A stretch of DNA of 64,000 nt from Amycolatopsis albispora (GCF_003312875.1 NZ_CP015163.1:6448001-6512000); one strand, 5' to 3'. Counted from the first letter of the stretch, positions 18,355 to 27,556 are shown. Translations and numbers: made by a program. Notes: generated by a model not told the origin, from the sequence alone.

Positions 18355-18636
18355 GTGGACAAGGAACAGCACTTCGAGCTGCTCCGGGAGAGTGCGGCCA
18401 AGGTCAAGGAGCTCCAGGATCGGCTCCAGAGCATTCGTGATCAAGAGGCGGCGCTACAAGCCCAGCGAGTCACAACGCTCGAAGAGCTCAAGAAGGCCCG
18501 TGACGCGCGGTTCGAACGCATGACTGCGGCGATCGAAGACAACGTCCCGAAGGCGCAGGTCGCCCGCGAACTCGGCATGGACCGCACCAACCTCTACAAG
18601 CTGCTTGAAGGCAAGGACGACAACGCCGACGCGTGA
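18355..18636 (+). CDS. Small coiled-coil protein with a C-terminal helix-turn-helix
   Basis: A 93-residue protein of unknown function. Residues 5-55 are strongly helical and charged (HFELLRESAAKVKELQDRL), suggesting a coiled coil. The end resembles a DNA-binding helix-turn-helix (VARELGMDRTNLYKLLEG). I prefer GTG 18355, preceded by AAGAGGCAAGGA, over an in-frame ATG at 18307 that lacks a ribosome site. It is the first gene after the truncated reductase and may be a regulator of the island. Confidence 0.6.
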   Translation: MDKEQHFELLRESAAKVKELQDRLQSIRDQEAALQAQRVTTLEELKKARDARFERMTAAIEDNVPKAQVARELGMDRTNLYKLLEGKDDNADA

Positions 18637-18798
18637 CCGCGTCGCATAATCGTCTGCGCAATGCTGGCTCGCGCAGGTCAGGATCGAGGCACCCGCCTTC
18701 ATGCGTAGCCATGCCACTTGCTCGGTCGACTGGCGTCGTTGAGCGCGAGGAGGCTTGCGACAGCTGGCGAAGTTCAGCGACCGATAAGGAGGCCATCC

Positions 18799-19018
18799 TT
18801 GAATCTGTGGCTGCAAACCGCAACAGCGTTGGTCGCGGCGATCGGTGCGTTCGTCGGCGTGAAGCTGTCGGTTCGAGGCAACGACCGTGCGACGATCCAG
18901 CGGGAGATCGCCCGCACGTCGCGAGGAGTGGTGGCGTCGCTTCACATGGGCGGCCGAGTTGACCCTCGACGAGGCGGCGGTCAAGCGCGCAGCTGGACTC
19001 CGAGTGCTCACTCAGCTA
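18799..19018 (+). pseudogene. 5' part of an interrupted membrane-anchored protein gene
   Basis: TTG 18799 is preceded by AAGGAGG at 18786-18792. It begins a frame with one hydrophobic segment (LWLQTATALVAAIGAFVGV) and a basic stretch. Near 18919 the frame shifts by one base into a phrase common in small actinobacterial membrane proteins (REEWWRRFTWAAELTLDEAA). The sequence is then cut at 19018 by an IS5-type element and resumes at 20033. The gene carries both a frameshift and an insertion, so it is dead. Function unknown. Confidence 0.6.
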
Positions 19019-20032
19019 GGAGCTGTTTAGGAATTGGTCTTGGTGAGGTTGCGTAGCCAGATGTCGATGGTGGCGACGTGGAGGGTGGCTTCGTAGCGGA
19101 CGGCGAGTTTGTCGTAGCGGCTGGCGATGGCGCGGTGGTGTTTGAGCTGGTTGATGCCGCATTCGACGGCGTGGCGTTGCCGGTAGTGGTGGGGGTTGAA
19201 GGCGGGTGGGCGGCCACCGGCTGATCCGCGGGCGCGGCGGTGGGCAGTTTGATCTTTGGGGGTCGGGATCGTGGCCGCGATCCCGCGTGTGCGCAGGTAG
19301 GCCCGGTTCGAGCGGGAGGAGTAGGCCTTGTCGGCCAGCACGCGCCGTGGGCGTGTGCGCGCTCGTCCAGGTCCGGGCCGGGGCACCCGGATCGCGTCCA
19401 GCACGCTGGTCATCTGAGGGCTGTCACCGCGTTGACCGGCGGTGATCACCAGTGACAACGGTTTGCGTCCTTGTTCGCAGGCCAGGTGGATCTTCGTGGT
19501 GAACCCGCCCCGGGACCGACCGAGCGCGTGGTCGCCCGGCTCGTCGCCGGGCGGTTCGACCTGCTCATCGGGTCGGCGGCGGGCCCCGGACGCGTGCTGG
19601 TGGGCCCGATTGATCGTGGAATCCACCGACACCTGCCAGTCGATCAGCCCTGCCCGGTCGGCCCATGCCCACAGCATCGTGAGAATCCAGGGCCACACGC
19701 CCTCCCGTTGCCAGCGACGGAACAACTGATAGATCGACTGCCAGTGCCCGTACCGTTCCGGCACGTCCCGCCAGGGAGCACCGACTCGTACCCGCCACCG
19801 GATCCCGTCCAGCAACTGACGCCACGTCCACTTCGGCCGACGACCTGCCACGGGTCGAGGCGGCAACACACGCTGCAACGCCTGCCACTGCCGGTCCGTC
19901 AAGTCTTTACGCGCGCCCACCGATACGCTTCCCACCGAGGTCTCCGGATAGATGCTGATCTTCTTCGTCGTTGATCCATCTACCGGAGACCTCGCTACAC
20001 CCACACACCAGGGCCCCTTCTTAAACAGCTCC
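19019..20032 (-). mobile_element. IS5-family (IS427-like) insertion sequence, 1,014 bp
   Basis: The ends are perfect 11-bp inverted repeats, GGAGCTGTTTA at 19019-19029 and its complement at 20022-20032. They are flanked by a 2-bp TA duplication within a CTAG target, typical of the IS427 group. Removing the element restores the host frame (LTQLALSELSQRDEH), which proves the junctions. The single transposase frame looks intact, so this may be a recent, active copy. Confidence 0.9.
19027..20004 (-). CDS. IS5-family transposase
   Basis: A 325-residue DDE transposase. After a short N-terminal region comes the IS5 entry motif LTDRQWQALQRVLPPR and WRVRVGAPWRDVPERYG. Catalytic residues are visible in VSVDSTINRAHQHA (first Asp), VLADKAYSSRSNRAYL (second Asp) and ECGINQLKHHRAIASRYDK (Glu region). 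Many IS427-group elements need a programmed frameshift between two frames; here a single frame covers the whole protein. The true start may be a little inside the given one. Confidence 0.9.
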   Translation of the reverse strand: MGVARSPVDGSTTKKISIYPETSVGSVSVGARKDLTDRQWQALQRVLPPRPVAGRRPKWTWRQLLDGIRWRVRVGAPWRDVPERYGHWQSIYQLFRRWQREGVWPWILTMLWAWADRAGLIDWQVSVDSTINRAHQHASGARRRPDEQVEPPGDEPGDHALGRSRGGFTTKIHLACEQGRKPLSLVITAGQRGDSPQMTSVLDAIRVPRPGPGRARTRPRRVLADKAYSSRSNRAYLRTRGIAATIPTPKDQTAHRRARGSAGGRPPAFNPHHYRQRHAVECGINQLKHHRAIASRYDKLAVRYEATLHVATIDIWLRNLTKTNS

Positions 20033-20344
20033 TAGCCCTCTCTGAACTCTCGCAGCGGGATGAGCACTTGGTCCTCGACGCCTTTCCGGCGCGCGTGCTA
20101 GGCGAAACCGAACCTGACATGCCACCCGGTACAGCGGAAGAGCAAGTTGCGGCAGCACAACTGAGACTCGTACTCGACCGTGTACTTGGCGATACCACGC
20201 CTGACTACGTGCGCCGCTTGGCCGGCGAAAGCCACACCCTTAGATCCGCGGCCAGGCGGAACCGTCGGATCCACACTGCTATTCAGCTAAGCACACTCGC
20301 CAGTTCCATCGTCAGACTCAGCCTCATCGGCACTAGGCGGGGGA
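20033..20344 (+). pseudogene. 3' part of the interrupted membrane-protein gene, cut again by IS256
   Basis: This continues the gene at 18799-19018 after the IS5 element: LALSELSQRDEHLVLDAF, then AEEQVAAAQLRLVLDRVLGD. The frame stays open into the second IS256-type element at 20345, so the natural end may have been lost. No family is recognised. Confidence 0.5.
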
Positions 20345-21712
20345 CTGTAATTTCGTTGGTGTAACTCCTGAGGTGAAGGAGACATCTGTGACTGATGGGA
20401 CGGGCAACGGCGGCGAGGCGAAGGCTCCGGCGATGGCGGATGGAGTGGACGATCAGCTGGTGCAGCAGCTGGCGGATCGGGCGCGGGCCGAGGGTCTGCA
20501 GTTGACCGGTGAGGGCGGCCTGCTGGCGATGCTGACCAAGAAGGTGGTGGAGTCGGCGTTGGAAGGCGAGATGGACGACCATCTCGGCTATTCCAAGCAT
20601 GACCCGGCCGGCCGCAACGGCGGGAACTCTCGCAACGGCCGGCGCGGCAAGAAGGTGCTGACCGAGGCCGGCCCGGTGGAGATCGCTACCCCGCGGGATC
20701 GCGACGGCAGTTTCGAGCCGCAACTGGTGGGCAAGGGCCAGCGCCGGCTGACCGGGCTGGATGATCTGGTGATCTCGTTGTCCGCCAAGGGGCTCACGCA
20801 TGGTGAGATCGCCGCGCACCTGGCCGAGGTGTACGACGCCGAGGTGTCCAAGCAGACCATCACCACCATCACCGACCGCGTGATGGACGGCATGGCCGAG
20901 TGGCAGAACCGGCCGCTGGATGCGGTGTATCCGGTGGTGTTCATTGACTGTGTGAATGTCAAGATCCGTGAGGGCAACGTCGCGAACCGGCCGATCTATC
21001 TGGCGCTCGGCGTCACCGTGGAGGGCACCCGCGACATCCTCGGGCTGTGGGCTGGCGAACACGGCGACGGCGAGGGAGCCAAGTACTGGCTGCGGGTCCT
21101 CTCGGAGATCAAGAACCGCGGCACAGCCGACGTGTGTATCGTCGTGTGCGACGGACTCAAGGGCCTGCCCGAGGCCATCGAAACCGTGTGGCCGCAAGCG
21201 ATCACCCAGACCTGCGTCGTCCACCTCCTGCGCAACAGCTTCCGCTACGCCTCCAAGCGGGACTGGGCGGCGATCGCGAAGGACCTCAAGCCCCTCTACA
21301 CCGCGCCCAGCGAGTCGGCGGCACTGGACGCGCTGGCTGCCTTCGGTGACAAGTGGGAGGCCCGCTACCCGGCGATCATCAAGCTATGGGAGAACAGCTG
21401 GGCGGAGTTCGTGCCGTTTTTGCAGTTCGACGCCGAGATCCGCACCGTGGTGTGTACCACGAACGCCATCGAGTCGATCAACGCGCGGATCCGACGGGCG
21501 GTCAAGGCCCGTGGCCACTTCCCGACCGAGGCCGCCGCGCTCAAGTGCGTCTACCTAGCGTTGATGAGCCTCGATCCCACCGGCACTGGGCGCAAACGCT
21601 GGGTCGCCCGTTGGAAGGCGCCGTTGAACGCTTTCGAGCTCACCTTCCCCGGACGCCTGACCACGAACAAGAAGTAGAACCGACAAGATCAGTTACACCA
21701 GCTTCTTGACAG
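20345..21712 (+). mobile_element. IS256-family insertion sequence, apparently complete
   Basis: About 1.37 kb with imperfect terminal repeats: CTGTAATTTCGTTGGTGTAACT at the left matches the complement of the right end, which shares CTGT at the tip and GGTGTAACT inside. One full-length transposase fills it. I could not find a clear target duplication in the flanking bases. Confidence 0.82.
20388..21677 (+). CDS. IS256-family transposase, full length
   Basis: A transposase of about 429 residues. The DDE triad is complete: VVFIDCVNVKIREG (first Asp), CIVVCDGLKGLPEAI (second Asp) and CTTNAIESINARIRRA (Glu). The zinc-like pair around TCVVHLLRNSFRYAS is also present. GTG 20388 has GAAGGAG 6 bases upstream; another GTG lies five codons before. 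This intact protein shows what the copy at 10.8 kb has lost. Confidence 0.93.
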   Translation: MTDGTGNGGEAKAPAMADGVDDQLVQQLADRARAEGLQLTGEGGLLAMLTKKVVESALEGEMDDHLGYSKHDPAGRNGGNSRNGRRGKKVLTEAGPVEIATPRDRDGSFEPQLVGKGQRRLTGLDDLVISLSAKGLTHGEIAAHLAEVYDAEVSKQTITTITDRVMDGMAEWQNRPLDAVYPVVFIDCVNVKIREGNVANRPIYLALGVTVEGTRDILGLWAGEHGDGEGAKYWLRVLSEIKNRGTADVCIVVCDGLKGLPEAIETVWPQAITQTCVVHLLRNSFRYASKRDWAAIAKDLKPLYTAPSESAALDALAAFGDKWEARYPAIIKLWENSWAEFVPFLQFDAEIRTVVCTTNAIESINARIRRAVKARGHFPTEAAALKCVYLALMSLDPTGTGRKRWVARWKAPLNAFELTFPGRLTTNKK

Positions 21713-21716
21713 ACCC

Positions 21717-21920
21717 TCAGGCGGGTTCCTCGCCGCTACTTTGGTGCGCTGCCGCACTTAGCGGTTTCGTTGCTGCCGCAATCAGCTTCTCGATGTACTT
21801 CAAGTTCAAAGAACGAGAAACCAATCTCTGCAGACCGCAGAGAGCGTCGAGGCCCAATAACCTCGTCTGGTCTTCAGCAATAGTTGATACGACAGCACCC
21901 TGCCGCTCTGATCGGATCAA
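21717..21920 (-). CDS. Possible small protein coupled to the DUF6602 gene
   Basis: A 67-codon frame begins at a TTG overlapping the stop of the upstream DUF6602 frame (TTGA) and ends at the edge of the IS256 element. The peptide contains LNLKYIEKLIAAATKPLS and no recognisable domain. The overlap is suggestive of coupling, but a chance frame is equally likely. Confidence 0.25.
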   Translation of the reverse strand: MIRSERQGAVVSTIAEDQTRLLGLDALCGLQRLVSRSLNLKYIEKLIAAATKPLSAAAHQSSGEEPA

Positions 21921-22843
21921 GTCTGCCGTTGCTGCTCGAAGCTCATGCGGCCGTAAGGGTGGCAGTTAACGCACAGGCAGTCGCAATCTTCGGGTTCAGG
22001 CACACCGACGGGTCGGACGGGGCGGCCAATCTTCATTCCCACAGTGCGTCGTGGGATCGGCCTTGGAAGAGGCAGCCACGGCGTACCGGGTGCGCGCCAC
22101 CAACGGCTGAGTCCTTCAAGTGTGTACACGAGTCCGACGAGCGGACCGCAGGGATCAGTCGGCTCGTACCACATCGGCACGTCGTCCCGGTGCGGCGTTG
22201 TGCGGACCTCACCACTCGAAGGGTCTACCCACCCAAGGTGACCTCGGTTCAAGATCGTGACGAAGTTGGGCCACAGTTCGTGAGGGTTTCGCCCGGCCCA
22301 GTCACGAATCCGCTCAGCAATGAGACTCAAGCGCAGATCACTGTGGTAGGCGAAAACGCCACCACTGATCGGCACATACGGAAACTCACGATCCCCGATG
22401 ATCACCTGGAACGTGCCTTCGACATCACACCGCGCAGCGCGTTTGAGCTGGGCGAGGTGATCCAGGGAGGCAACCAGGCTCTTCGAATCCAAGGTGCTCT
22501 TGACCTCGATGGCTGCGTGCACGCTGCGTGGGACGATCAGTGCTCTGCCGTTTCGCAGGACGCGATGCGGCGGCACCTATGAATCTGCGAACACAATGTC
22601 GTGCTGTTTGTGCGACGTACCATCCAAGTTCTGGACGGTTGCGCGCTGGATGATCGGGTAGCCACGAAAACGAGCCTGCAGCAGTTCCAACAGTGCTGCT
22701 TCCCGCTCTGACCGTGTGTCGTCTGGGTGAAGGTTTGCGCTGAGGTGGTACTCGTGGTCAAGCCGGACCACTTCTTCCAGCAAGGCGCGCCAGTCGCCTA
22801 GCGCTTCCAGCTCCTCTGACGACAGGTCGGTTTCCTGCTCCAT
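21917..22843 (-). pseudogene. DUF6602-like protein interrupted by one in-frame TAG
   Basis: Two frames in the same phase, divided only by TAG at 22577-22579, read as one protein of about 308 codons. The first part from ATG 22843 ends KQHDIVFADS. The second opens VPPHRVLRNGRALIVP and continues with SVHAAIEVKSTLDSKSL, an E-x-K core like that of PD-(D/E)xK nuclease folds and of DUF6602 proteins. The D...ExK spacing across the stop fits one nuclease-like domain. The C-terminus has a CLCVNC pair. It is probably a nonsense-inactivated island gene; if restart occurs at the GTG directly after the stop, a truncated product could be made. Confidence 0.62.
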
Positions 22844-22882
22844 GGCTCCCTCGGCTCCGCTCGAACTCACCGTACCGGCGCA

Positions 22883-23839
22883 CTAGAGCCAAGGATCGAC
22901 CGCAGGACGGCTCGCCGCGAGATAGTCGTCCCCGTTCCAGCGGTAGTTGCTGACCTGGACCGGCTGGCCGAAGGTCGGGGCGTGCACCATCTTGTCGGCG
23001 CCGATGTACAAGCCGACGTGGTGGACGTTGCCGGGTGTTCCGTAGAAGACCAGGTCGCCGGGGAGCAGCGGTTGGCCGGCGGGCACCAGTGGACCGGCGT
23101 TGTACTGGGTTTGCGCGGTGCGGGGCAGGTTGATGCCGGCGGCGTTGTAGGCGGCTTTGGTGAGGCCGGAGCAGTCGAAGCCGGCGTGTCCGCCGGCTGG
23201 TCCGTTGCCACCCCAGACGTAGGGCAGGCCGAGTTGGCCGCAGGCGAAGTTGATCGCCATGATCGCGGCCGGGTTGGGTGCCTGGATCTTGTTGCAGTCG
23301 CCGGTTCCGACGGTGGCGGTGCCGTAGCGTTTTGCTTGTGCCAGAACGCCGTTGACGTACTCCTCGGAGTGGTTGTAGGCGAACAGTGCCTTGCGGATGT
23401 CTTTCTGTGCTCCGGAATCGCACAGGTAGAACGCGGCGGCGTAGATGGCGTCGTGTGGGTTGTAGCGTGACGGTGGGTTGGCGCCTCCGGGCGGGATCGT
23501 GTGGCGTGTGATGACGCCGTCGAAGGTCGGTTTCAGGAACTGCATGGGGCCGCCGGCTCCCATGTGGTTCTCGCCTTCCTTGATGCCGTCGCCGGAGCCG
23601 CGGCCGTGTTTGGATTCGGCGTCGCCGATGGCGGCGAGGATTGTCCAGTCCAGCCCTGGGCACACGGTGGCTGCGGCTCGGTAGAGCGACAGGTAGTCGT
23701 TGGGGATCTCGGCGATCGCGGCCTGGCTCGGCTCGGTGCCACCGGTGCCGAACAGGGCACTGACGATGGCTTTGCCGACACCTCCGATGAGGATGGGGAT
23801 GGCGATGATGGCCGCGACAGCGGCAACGGCGATCTTCAT
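22883..23839 (-). CDS. Conjugation-associated peptidoglycan hydrolase (lysozyme-like plus NlpC/P60)
   Basis: A 318-residue secreted or membrane-anchored enzyme that opens the wall for the transfer apparatus (VirB1-like role). It has an N-terminal hydrophobic anchor (residues 3-30), then a lytic-transglycosylase-like domain with the early glutamate in AAIGDAESKHGRG and GGPMQFLKPTFDG. The C-terminal NlpC/P60 cysteine peptidase has the catalytic Cys in HAGFDCSGLTKAAY and His in NVHHVGLYIG. CGGAGGTG precedes ATG 23839. It is the last gene of the transfer operon, 3 bases after the replication-relaxation gene. Confidence 0.92.
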   Translation of the reverse strand: MKIAVAAVAAIIAIPILIGGVGKAIVSALFGTGGTEPSQAAIAEIPNDYLSLYRAAATVCPGLDWTILAAIGDAESKHGRGSGDGIKEGENHMGAGGPMQFLKPTFDGVITRHTIPPGGANPPSRYNPHDAIYAAAFYLCDSGAQKDIRKALFAYNHSEEYVNGVLAQAKRYGTATVGTGDCNKIQAPNPAAIMAINFACGQLGLPYVWGGNGPAGGHAGFDCSGLTKAAYNAAGINLPRTAQTQYNAGPLVPAGQPLLPGDLVFYGTPGNVHHVGLYIGADKMVHAPTFGQPVQVSNYRWNGDDYLAASRPAVDPWL

Positions 23840-23842
23840 GGG

Positions 23843-24886
23843 TCACCTCCGGAAGCGGCTGGTGGGGAGCGGTGGTGGAAGTGGGTCCGGTGCGGCCAGT
23901 TCCGTGGACGCCTGCTGGGCCTTGGCCGCGGTCGAGGACGGCGCCGTGGTGGGCGGGTCTGTGTGGGGCCAGAGCTGGGCGAGTTCGGCGAGCCGCAGCC
24001 GGCCCGGCCGTCGTGACGCCGGGCCGGTAATCGGCAGCCACCGGGCGACGGCGGGGTCGTTCTCGCTGGCCACACCCGCGACATCTGCAGCGCTGGTGGC
24101 TACAGGCACGAGCGCGGGCCGGTCCAACTGGGACAGTGCGTCGGCGAGCGCCCTGCGCGCGGTGGTTTCGCGGCGGTTGGTGGGCAGCCACACCAGGACG
24201 GGTGTGGTGATTCCTGTTGCGGTGGCGAGCTTTTCGTAGCCGTGCAGCTTGCGGCCGAGCTTGCCGAGGTCCTCGGTGCCGAAGTCGAATTCGAGGAAGA
24301 ACTCGATTTGGTGGCCGTCTTCGCGCCAGCGGCCGTAGGCGTCGGGGCGGACCATGTCGCCGAAGAGCCGGCCGCAGCGCAGTTCGGACCACCACGCGGT
24401 CAGGCGTCCGCGGGCACCGGGCTCCCGGCTCAGTGCGACGAGGCTCGTGAAGAAGCCGTTGACGCCCACGGTGTGCGCGAGTCGCAGGGAGTGGGCGATG
24501 CCGATGGCGTCTTCGTGGCGATAGCCGAGTTGTTTGGGGTCGAGACCGTCCTCGTAGGCGAGCGCCACGGAGCCGGCGATGTCGAGCACGTAGTGCATCG
24601 GGGCGGTGCCGGAGCTGACGAACGGCTGGAAGCGGTCGACGACGCGCCACTTGAACAGGTCGAGCAGGCGGTGGTTGGCCGCGCGCATGGTCGGGTAGCA
24701 GAGCTCGACGATCTGCTGGGTGGTGAAGACCTTGTGTTCGTTCAGCATCCGGGCCAGCCACCGGTCCCGGAGGGTGAGCCGCCCGGCGAGCTGGGCATGG
24801 TGCTCCCCGGTGGTGGCCGCCCGTGGTGTGGGGCGCTGGGGCATGTGCCCGCGCAATGCCCTCTGAGGCGTGGGATTCGAGATCAT
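23843..24886 (-). CDS. Replication-relaxation family protein
   Basis: A 347-residue protein of the replication-relaxation family, found on actinobacterial and Firmicute conjugative elements near oriT and thought to help in DNA processing. The N-terminal half has a winged-helix-like region (LARMLNEHKVFTTQQIVELC), followed by an acidic region with EFFLEFDFGTEDLGKLG and LVWLPTNRRE, which resembles a nuclease-like core. The start at ATG 24886 has GGAGGT 8 bases upstream. It lies between the coupling ATPase and the NlpC/P60 gene. No classical relaxase is visible elsewhere in the element, so this protein is the best candidate for that step. Confidence 0.8.
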   Translation of the reverse strand: MISNPTPQRALRGHMPQRPTPRAATTGEHHAQLAGRLTLRDRWLARMLNEHKVFTTQQIVELCYPTMRAANHRLLDLFKWRVVDRFQPFVSSGTAPMHYVLDIAGSVALAYEDGLDPKQLGYRHEDAIGIAHSLRLAHTVGVNGFFTSLVALSREPGARGRLTAWWSELRCGRLFGDMVRPDAYGRWREDGHQIEFFLEFDFGTEDLGKLGRKLHGYEKLATATGITTPVLVWLPTNRRETTARRALADALSQLDRPALVPVATSAADVAGVASENDPAVARWLPITGPASRRPGRLRLAELAQLWPHTDPPTTAPSSTAAKAQQASTELAAPDPLPPPLPTSRFRR

Positions 24887-24931
24887 GGGTAGGCACCTCC
24901 CAGGCGTTGGCCGGAATGGGGAAGGCGAAGG

Positions 24932-24991
24932 GCAACGCATGCGGGCATCACCGGAGCGGACGTGCGCAGTCAGTGAGCCCGCATGCGTTGC
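24932..24991. other. 15-bp perfect inverted repeat, candidate oriT or terminator
   Basis: GCAACGCATGCGGGC at 24932-24946 and its exact complement at 24977-24991 are separated by 30 bases. The repeat occupies the only sizeable gap (126 bases) in the distal transfer operon, between the coupling-ATPase gene and the replication-relaxation gene. No T-run follows it in the direction of transcription and the loop is long, which argues against a simple terminator. Repeats of this kind beside relaxosome genes often mark transfer origins. Confidence 0.45.
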
Positions 24992-25012
24992 GGGAAAACG
25001 GGATTCGGCGAG

Positions 25013-27556
25013 TCAGGCCGCGCGGCGCGGGTCCACAGTGGGCTGATCCGCGTGGCGCGTTGCGGCGTCGGCGTCGGTGACGGGCGGGCGCGTGTTGACC
25101 CTGGCAGCTTTGCGGATCGCCTTGGCGCGTCCGGGAATCGCGGGCGGAAGCTTCTCGGTCACCGCGGTGAACGGCGGTGCTTCCTCGCCACCCAGGACGA
25201 GCCGGGCGGCGACGTGGTAAACGCCGAGGTTGGACAGGTCGTGATCAGAAAGCCGCGGCATGGTGTGCCGCGAGAGTCGTTTCGCGTCCTCGGGGCTGGC
25301 GTTGAAGAAGATCTTGCTGCGGGCGTTGGTGCTGATGCCCTCTTCGAGCTCCTTCGGTAGCTGCCCGAGGTACTGGTGCGCCAACGCCATGGAGAGCCGG
25401 TAACCACGGGCTTCGGCGAGCATGTCCTCCAACGGATAGGCCAAGTTCAAGAAGTTGTGGCACTCGTCCACGTACAGCCCACAGTCGCGGCGTTGACGCT
25501 GCGGGACGCGGGCCCGGCGGGTGGCCGCTTGCCAAGTGCGGGCCACGACGATGGAGCCGACCAATCGCGCGGTTTCCATCCCCAGCGCGTCGCGAGCGAT
25601 GCGCACCAGGCAGATCCCGCCGGTGTTGAGCACCTCGTCCATGTCCATAGTGGACGTTCCACCGGCGATGGCGGCGCGGACGAACGGGCGCAGCAGGAAG
25701 CCGCGGATTTTGTTCATCAGCGGCGCGATCACTTGTGCGCGGCTGGCTTCGGACAGGTCGTCGTACCAGGACCAGAAGCCCTTGAGGACCTCGTCGTCGA
25801 TCTGGTCGCAGGCTCGTTGCCGGAACGCCGGCACGGTGAGCAGCTTGGGCAGGTCGACCAGGGTCGGCGTGCCGGGCATCGCGGTCAGCGTGAGCAGCCC
25901 GGCGCGGAGGATGTCGTCAGTGCGCGGCCCCCACGAGGAGGCGTAGATCCGGGAGAAGATGCTGACGAGGTTGTCGACCGCGCGGGCCTTGTCAGCTCCC
26001 TCCAACGGGTTGAGCACCGGCGGGCGGGCTCGGGAGTCGGCGTCGAACAGCACGACTTTCTCGCCCAGTTCCTCGGGCAGGCGCATGAGGATGTCGCTGA
26101 CCAGGTCGCCCTTCGGGTCGACCACGACGACACCGCGGCCGGCCTCGGCGTCGGCCAGGATCATCCGGGCCATCAGCTCGGACTTGCCTGAGCCGGTGGC
26201 GCCGAGGATGTGCAGGTGGTGGCGGGCGTCGGCGACGTGCAGGCCGACCGGGCGAGAGTGCCCGGAGTCCGACAGCCCCAGGGGCTTGATCTGCTCGCCG
26301 ATCGTGGCGATGCCCGGCGGGGGCGGCACAGCTTTCGCGCCGGCCCGCTGCAGGCCGGGTGTGGACTCGTCGATCGGCAGGTGCGCGATCGCGGCCAGCT
26401 CCGGGATCGACAGCAGGTCGCCCTTGCCCAGGCGGCGTTCGGCCAACACGGCAACCGGGTCGCGGCGGATCCGAACCCGGCGGTAGTAGTTGTGCTCGGA
26501 GTAGGCGGCGAACGCCGAGGCGATCGCGTGCCCGCGGCCCCGCAGCACCTCCCGCACCGCCTGGACCTCGCCCGAGGTGACGTCCTCGGGCACGGTGGTG
26601 GCCACGGCGTAGCGGATGCGGGTCTCGAACTGGTTCGCCCGCAGCTTCTCCACGACCGCGCGGTCCTGGGCGGCGTACTCCAGGCTGGTCTGCCGATCCA
26701 GGCCCGGTGTCCGCGTGCTGGTCGACCGCTTCGGGGTCTTGCCCGGCGTGATGGCGTCGAGCAGCCGGCCGACCAGGTGGACCGACCCGCCCGCGTGCAC
26801 CCGCCGCGCCGCGCGCCGGGCTTTGGTCACCCGGTGGCCGGCGACGGGGCGGGCGAGGATCTGCACGCAAGCCCGCTCGTGCGGGCCGAGCCCGACCGGC
26901 GCGCCGAGCATCGCCCGGATCGGGTCGGCCGGGTGCTCGGTGCGGATCGGCAGCGCCTCCGAGCGGGCCAACCGCAGTTCACCGCCGGCCGCTTCGACGC
27001 GCCGGCCCGCTGCCGCCGTGGTCGGGATCGGCGGCTTGGCGAGGGTGGTGCGGGTGTGCGCGCCGGGCCAGGCGGCCTCGATCGCGCGCTCGACCATGCC
27101 GGGCGGCACCAGGCCGGGCACCCACAGGCGGATCTGCACACCGTCGTCGGTGAACGTCAGCTCGAAGGCCAGGTGCGGCTGCCCGCCGAAGCGGCGCAGC
27201 CAACCGGGACGCAGCAAGCCGACGAGGTTGGACCACACGGTGATCGCGCCCGTGGGGTCGACCGTCGGTGGCGCGAGCACGGTGACCAGGCGGGCATCGG
27301 TGGCCAGGCGCTGGTGGTAGCGGCGGCGCCACCGGCGCCGCGCGACGACCGCGGCGGTGACGACGACCGCGAGCACCGGCCCGACGATCGGGCCCCACGT
27401 GAGGGCAAGGTCGCGCAGGTGCGCCAGCACGTTCTCGAAGGCGCCGAGCGGGTCACGCAGGTAGTCGCCGACCGGTGACGCGAGCCCGTCCGCGGCCTGC
27501 TCGACCCGCGGAGGGACGAGGGCGGACAGGGGTGTGGCAGTGGTTGGCCAGGACAT
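25013..27556 (-). CDS. Type IV coupling ATPase (VirD4/TraD-like) of the conjugative element
   Basis: An 847-residue membrane-anchored ATPase that brings transfer DNA to the secretion channel. One clear hydrophobic segment lies near residue 60 (WGPIVGPVLAVVVTAAVV). Walker A is GATGSGKSEL near residue 450 and Walker B is GRGVVVVDPKGDLV. Further motifs are LYVDECHNFLNLAYPLEDML and LAHQYLGQLPKELEEGI, as in the TraM-recognition part of VirD4-like proteins. GGGGAGGT precedes ATG 27556; the same frame is open for 117 more codons upstream but that stretch lies over the GP88-like gene. It follows the GP88-like gene by 49 bases. Confidence 0.92.
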   Translation of the reverse strand: MSWPTTATPLSALVPPRVEQAADGLASPVGDYLRDPLGAFENVLAHLRDLALTWGPIVGPVLAVVVTAAVVARRRWRRRYHQRLATDARLVTVLAPPTVDPTGAITVWSNLVGLLRPGWLRRFGGQPHLAFELTFTDDGVQIRLWVPGLVPPGMVERAIEAAWPGAHTRTTLAKPPIPTTAAAGRRVEAAGGELRLARSEALPIRTEHPADPIRAMLGAPVGLGPHERACVQILARPVAGHRVTKARRAARRVHAGGSVHLVGRLLDAITPGKTPKRSTSTRTPGLDRQTSLEYAAQDRAVVEKLRANQFETRIRYAVATTVPEDVTSGEVQAVREVLRGRGHAIASAFAAYSEHNYYRRVRIRRDPVAVLAERRLGKGDLLSIPELAAIAHLPIDESTPGLQRAGAKAVPPPPGIATIGEQIKPLGLSDSGHSRPVGLHVADARHHLHILGATGSGKSELMARMILADAEAGRGVVVVDPKGDLVSDILMRLPEELGEKVVLFDADSRARPPVLNPLEGADKARAVDNLVSIFSRIYASSWGPRTDDILRAGLLTLTAMPGTPTLVDLPKLLTVPAFRQRACDQIDDEVLKGFWSWYDDLSEASRAQVIAPLMNKIRGFLLRPFVRAAIAGGTSTMDMDEVLNTGGICLVRIARDALGMETARLVGSIVVARTWQAATRRARVPQRQRRDCGLYVDECHNFLNLAYPLEDMLAEARGYRLSMALAHQYLGQLPKELEEGISTNARSKIFFNASPEDAKRLSRHTMPRLSDHDLSNLGVYHVAARLVLGGEEAPPFTAVTEKLPPAIPGRAKAIRKAARVNTRPPVTDADAATRHADQPTVDPRRAA

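Noticed and set aside
18280..18355. Left attachment site of the ICE
   Set aside because: The break in the reductase gene suggests an end here, but I found no repeat shared with the tRNA-Ala side, so the boundary is not claimed.
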